64,000 nt of DNA. It comes from Parasteatoda lunata (lineage: Eukaryota > Arthropoda > Arachnida > Araneae > Theridiidae). Where the stretch lies: the NCBI GenBank assembly GCA_949128135.1, contig OX421970.1, positions 9,017,882-9,081,881 of the forward strand, given 5' to 3'. How positions within the stretch are numbered: position 1 is the stretch's first letter; every line of letters begins with the position of its first letter. Positions 63,259-64,000 of this stretch are shown piece by piece. Below the pieces are notes generated by a model, which had not been told where the DNA came from, did not search any database, and worked only from the letters and a program-made list of their open reading frames with translations. The translations under genes and the position numbers were made by a program.

Positions 63259-64000
63259 CAGGGGCAGACTAAGGCCTAGGCAACCTAGGCACGTGCCTAA
63301 GGCCCGTAATTTTTGGGGCCCGAAAATTAGATTTTTAATTCTTAAATTTTTATAATTAATTATTATTTTATTTAACAGAAAAACATTATATTCATAATTA
63401 TTGCTGAAACGTATCCAAATTATGCCGAATCGTTGATTGATAAAGTCGACAAGTGTGGGCGAGCGCTCACGTGCTTATGCATCCACGCCCACGAGTGTCG
63501 ATGTGTGTAAGTAAGATCGAGCCTCGCGCCTATCGAGCCTTTACTATGCATGTGTTTAAAAAGTATTTCACTTGCTCTAACTCCAGAAACATCATTTGTG
63601 TCCGAAACTATTCTGCAAAAAGACCAGCAGGAAAAACCAAACAATTCCGTTTGTGAAGATGAAACAAAAGGAGAAAATATAAATTTCAAATCATCTTAAA
63701 GTAATGATGAAACTAAGAGTTTTGTAAACGATATTGCAGTATGGTCACAATACTTAACAGACACCATGCTTGAGTGTTACATAAAAAATCCACCAAAATC
63801 AATAAATAGATCTTTGGAATCATCTTCTATTCGATGCAACAAAGGGTCTAAACAAATCACACGAAAATTAACTATTGCCTTTTTCTTCAGTACAATTAAT
63901 AACGGTGAGAAAGTTAAAAGAGATTGGTTGGCTTATACTGAAACCAACAACTTATTGTACTGTTACGTCTGTAAATTATTTTCTGAGCAAACAACGCTAA
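63259..64000 (+). mobile_element. hAT element, left end (runs off window)
   Basis: Terminus CAGGGGCAGACTAAGGCCTA followed by the palindromic CCTAGGCACGTGCCTAAGG and GGGGCCCG, typical of one group of hAT elements. Transposase-like coding sequence follows in the same direction and is cut by the window end, so the right TIR and target duplication cannot be examined. Confidence 0.65.
63550..64000 (+). pseudogene. hAT transposase N-terminal part, TTF/ZMYM-like zinc finger (partial, one stop)
   Basis: From ATG at 63550 the frame runs to TAA at 63697-63699 and resumes in the same frame: DETKSFVNDIAVWSQYL, then KLTIAFFFSTINNGEKVKRD, WLAYTETNNLLYCYVCKLFS. The last string is the 'RxWLxYS...lyCf.CkLF' pattern of the TTF-type zinc finger at the N-terminus of DUF4371/ZMYM-type hAT transposases. 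The DDE/hATC regions would lie beyond 64000. With one internal stop it is likely a pseudogene, though an intron or sequencing error cannot be excluded. Confidence 0.6.

Overview
The window is a strongly AT-rich (about 70% or more A+T by eye) eukaryotic intergenic segment made mostly of transposable-element debris, satellites and microsatellites. No complete host gene is visible. I read it as arachnid, most likely spider. The reasons are retroelements with the layout of Naiad Penelope-like elements (N-terminal GIY-YIG nuclease, then a CxC motif, then reverse transcriptase), which are abundant in invertebrates including spiders, together with tRNA-derived SINEs and hAT/mariner debris. The species assignment is an inference.

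Layout. 1-4054: bare AT-rich DNA. 4055-4448: a small terminal-inverted-repeat (TIR) element with a GC-rich core, then a long (TA)n tract (4495-4778) and a long hairpin (5419-5487). 11.6 kb: a tRNA-derived SINE. 13.1-13.7 kb: a LINE reverse-transcriptase tail (minus). 14.8 kb: (AT)n/(GT)n. 16.1-16.7 kb: a degraded DDE-type transposase tail (minus, tentative). 17.56-18.24 kb: a SINE split by a solo LTR with perfect 5-bp target duplications. 18.4-19.15 kb: a ~60-bp minisatellite running into a decayed Penelope-type RT fragment (19.15-20.64 kb). 24.69-26.93 kb: a mariner-like foldback element carrying a broken hAT transposase. 32.31-35.75 kb: a non-autonomous hAT-type element whose interior has expanded into 17 units of exactly 194 bp. 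36.46-36.93 kb: a mariner MITE. 45.77-46.34 kb: a 28-29-bp minisatellite. 46.53-47.42 and 52.76-54.28 kb: two more copies of the foldback family, the second carrying a 129-bp retroposon with 12-bp target duplications.

54.88-60.08 kb is the main feature: two Naiad-type elements in tail-out (head-to-head) inverted arrangement. The left copy (minus) keeps the nuclease, CxC linker and RT with several breaks. The right copy (plus) is 5'-truncated and has lost a catalytic Asp. Both end in the same 3' hairpin module, which also occurs alone at 51.4-51.6 kb and in a diverged form at 20.6 kb. 60.45-60.71 kb is another SINE. 63.07-63.22 kb may be the last exon of an unknown gene (minus), next to a hAT element that enters at 63.26 kb and runs off the window.

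The elements do not form a pathway; the window records nested insertions (LTR in SINE, hAT and retroposon in mariner elements, satellite inside hAT). All coding units seen are broken or partial. The observations most worth following are the CTGATGA-containing 3' hairpins of the Naiad-type elements and the length-invariant 194-bp array trapped between hAT termini.
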